From assembly GCA_024280875.1 (NCBI GenBank), contig JAJRPH010000123.1, positions 1-22,176 on the forward strand: a DNA stretch of 22,176 nucleotides, written 5' to 3'. Under the pieces are notes generated by a model. That model searched no databases. It was not told the DNA's origin and saw only the letters and a program-made list of their open reading frames with translations. The DNA comes from Deltaproteobacteria bacterium (GTDB taxonomy: Bacteria; Desulfobacterota; Desulfobacteria; Desulfobacterales; Desulfosalsimonadaceae). Shown piece after piece: positions 21,150-22,176 of the stretch (position 1 is the first letter of the stretch; every line of letters starts with the position of its first letter). The translations under genes and the position numbers were made by a program.

Positions 21150-22176
21150 GTGACCGTAAAAGATATCGGATTTAATGAAGCTATCCGGCTGACAATGTTT
21201 CATGCAGCAACCATTGGCATAGAGAATATTTCCGTTATTCAGGCCTCCGGCAGAGTGGCTGCGCAGGATATTTCAGCAGTCGTTGATTCGCCGTCTGTCA
21301 ACGCATCGCTCAAGGACGGATTTGCTGTGATATCGATTGATATTGCAGACGCCTCGATAGACAACCCGGTCAAATTGACAGTAATTGACACGGTGGCCGC
21401 AGGCGGGCATTCCGGCAGGCGCCTGAAATCCGGAGAGACAATCCGGATTTTAACCGGAGCACCTCTGCCTGAAGGGGCGCAGGCCGTTCTGATGGAAGAA
21501 TTTACTTCAAGGGACGGCGATTTTATCTTTGCCCATGCAGATGCCCGATCCGGCAGAAATGTTCTTGAACAAGGATCGGACGTCAGCATCGGCCAGCCGC
21601 TGGCGATGGAAGGGGAAACATTGACTCCGCAGCGGATCGGGCTGCTGATTGCCGGGGGCGTAACTGGTGTAACGGTATTTAAAAAACCGAAAATCGGTTT
21701 GCTGGCCACAGGCACAGAGGTCATTATGCCTGGCCAGCCCATGTCCCCTGGCAAGGTTTATGCCAGCAATGTCGGCCTTCAGCAGGCCTGGCTGGCCATG
21801 CTGGGGTTTAATGTGCGTGCTTTGTCGGCGATAGATTCCGTGGACCGGATTTCAGAAGCCTTGCTGGATTTATGCAAAACGTGTGATGTGGTCATTACTT
21901 CCGGAGGTACGTGGAAGGGGGATCGGGATCTGATCGCATCAGTCATTGATTCTCTGGGTGGTGAAATGGTGTTTCACCGGGTGCGTCTGGGGCCAGGGAA
22001 GGCCTCGGGAATGGCGATTTTAAACAATTCTTCGGTTTTTTGCCTGCCTGGTGGACCGTCATCAAACATGTTAGGATTTGTTATGATCGTGCTGCCGGCC
22101 TTGTTCAAAATTGCCGGATCCAATAATTGTCCGTATTTATTCTTGGAAGGCAAACTTAAAACTGAGATTTCCGGAC
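21150..22176 (+). CDS. moeA: MoeA-family molybdopterin molybdotransferase, 3' end outside window
   Basis: The frame opens at GTG 21150 with GGAG 5 nt upstream; an ATG at 21123 stops at once. 342 codons are visible and no stop is reached. Motifs in order: SLKDGFA (family form usually SAMDGYA), AGGHSGR, ILTGAPLPEGAQAVLMEE, GLLATGTEV, VITSGGTWKGDRD (usually GGVSVGDYD) and CLPGGPSSN (usually LPGNPVS). The acidic residues of the active site are kept in KDG and GDRD, but several signature positions are changed, so this may be a divergent paralogue and not the housekeeping MoeA. The enzyme inserts molybdate into adenylylated molybdopterin. It diverges from hgcA, sharing a ~212-bp control region. Confidence 0.85.
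   Translation, partial: MTVKDIGFNEAIRLTMFHAATIGIENISVIQASGRVAAQDISAVVDSPSVNASLKDGFAVISIDIADASIDNPVKLTVIDTVAAGGHSGRRLKSGETIRILTGAPLPEGAQAVLMEEFTSRDGDFIFAHADARSGRNVLEQGSDVSIGQPLAMEGETLTPQRIGLLIAGGVTGVTVFKKPKIGLLATGTEVIMPGQPMSPGKVYASNVGLQQAWLAMLGFNVRALSAIDSVDRISEALLDLCKTCDVVITSGGTWKGDRDLIASVIDSLGGEMVFHRVRLGPGKASGMAILNNSSVFCLPGGPSSNMLGFVMIVLPALFKIAGSNNCPYLFLEGKLKTEISG

Overview
The window reads as chromosomal DNA of a strictly anaerobic, sulfate-reducer-like member of the Desulfobacterota (Desulfobacterales is my best guess). The basis is gene content: 2Fe-superoxide reductase, rubredoxin, rubrerythrin, a flavodiiron oxygen/NO reductase, several c-type cytochromes, an HcpR-like Crp/Fnr regulator, a DVU0298-type HEAT protein, and an hgcAB mercury-methylation pair. 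The intergenic palindromic repeats are also of a kind I associate with that group. No rRNA, tRNA, CRISPR array or intact transposase was seen.

Layout. (1) 1-3694: a leftward pair (HD-domain protein with a zinc ribbon, then a ferredoxin-like protein cut by the window edge) diverges from a Crp/Fnr regulator and a PAS/sigma54 activator; a TTGAC-N4-GTCAA box lies in front of the Crp/Fnr gene. (2) 3695-4420: sfsA, convergent. (3) 4421-4879: a gene-free control region with two palindromes and a good promoter. (4) 4880-16295: eighteen rightward genes forming an oxygen/reactive-oxygen/NO defence island: small conserved protein, rubrerythrin, ferritin-like protein, desulfoferrodoxin, rubredoxin-like protein, flavodoxin, zinc ribbon, cydAB, triheme cytochrome, rubredoxin, second flavodoxin, flavodiiron protein, ferredoxin, octaheme HAO-like cytochrome, HEAT protein, and a fusion of an iron-sulfur flavoprotein to an ArsC-like domain. 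At least four repeat elements separate its sub-operons. (5) 16375-19235: bioB leftward, then mgtE rightward behind a highly structured leader. (6) 19422-20937: hgcB and hgcA leftward. (7) 21150 to the end: a moeA-family gene, divergent from hgcA and cut by the window edge.

Main observation. The hgcA reading frame does not begin at the first internal start (GTG, 20793). It continues in frame upstream to an ATG at 20937, interrupted only by a UGA at 20847-20845. That UGA directly follows a Cys codon (Ser-Ser-Cys-UGA-Pro-Ser-Gly) and is followed at SECIS-like distance by a small hairpin with an AGGAU loop. The simplest reading is a selenocysteine-containing HgcA with an N-terminal Cys-Sec pair, a chemically apt ligand for Hg(II). 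I do not recall a description of this. Other points worth follow-up are mutually exclusive hairpins in the mgtE leader, palindromes at two promoters, the ISF-ArsC fusion, and the flavodiiron/HAO operon.
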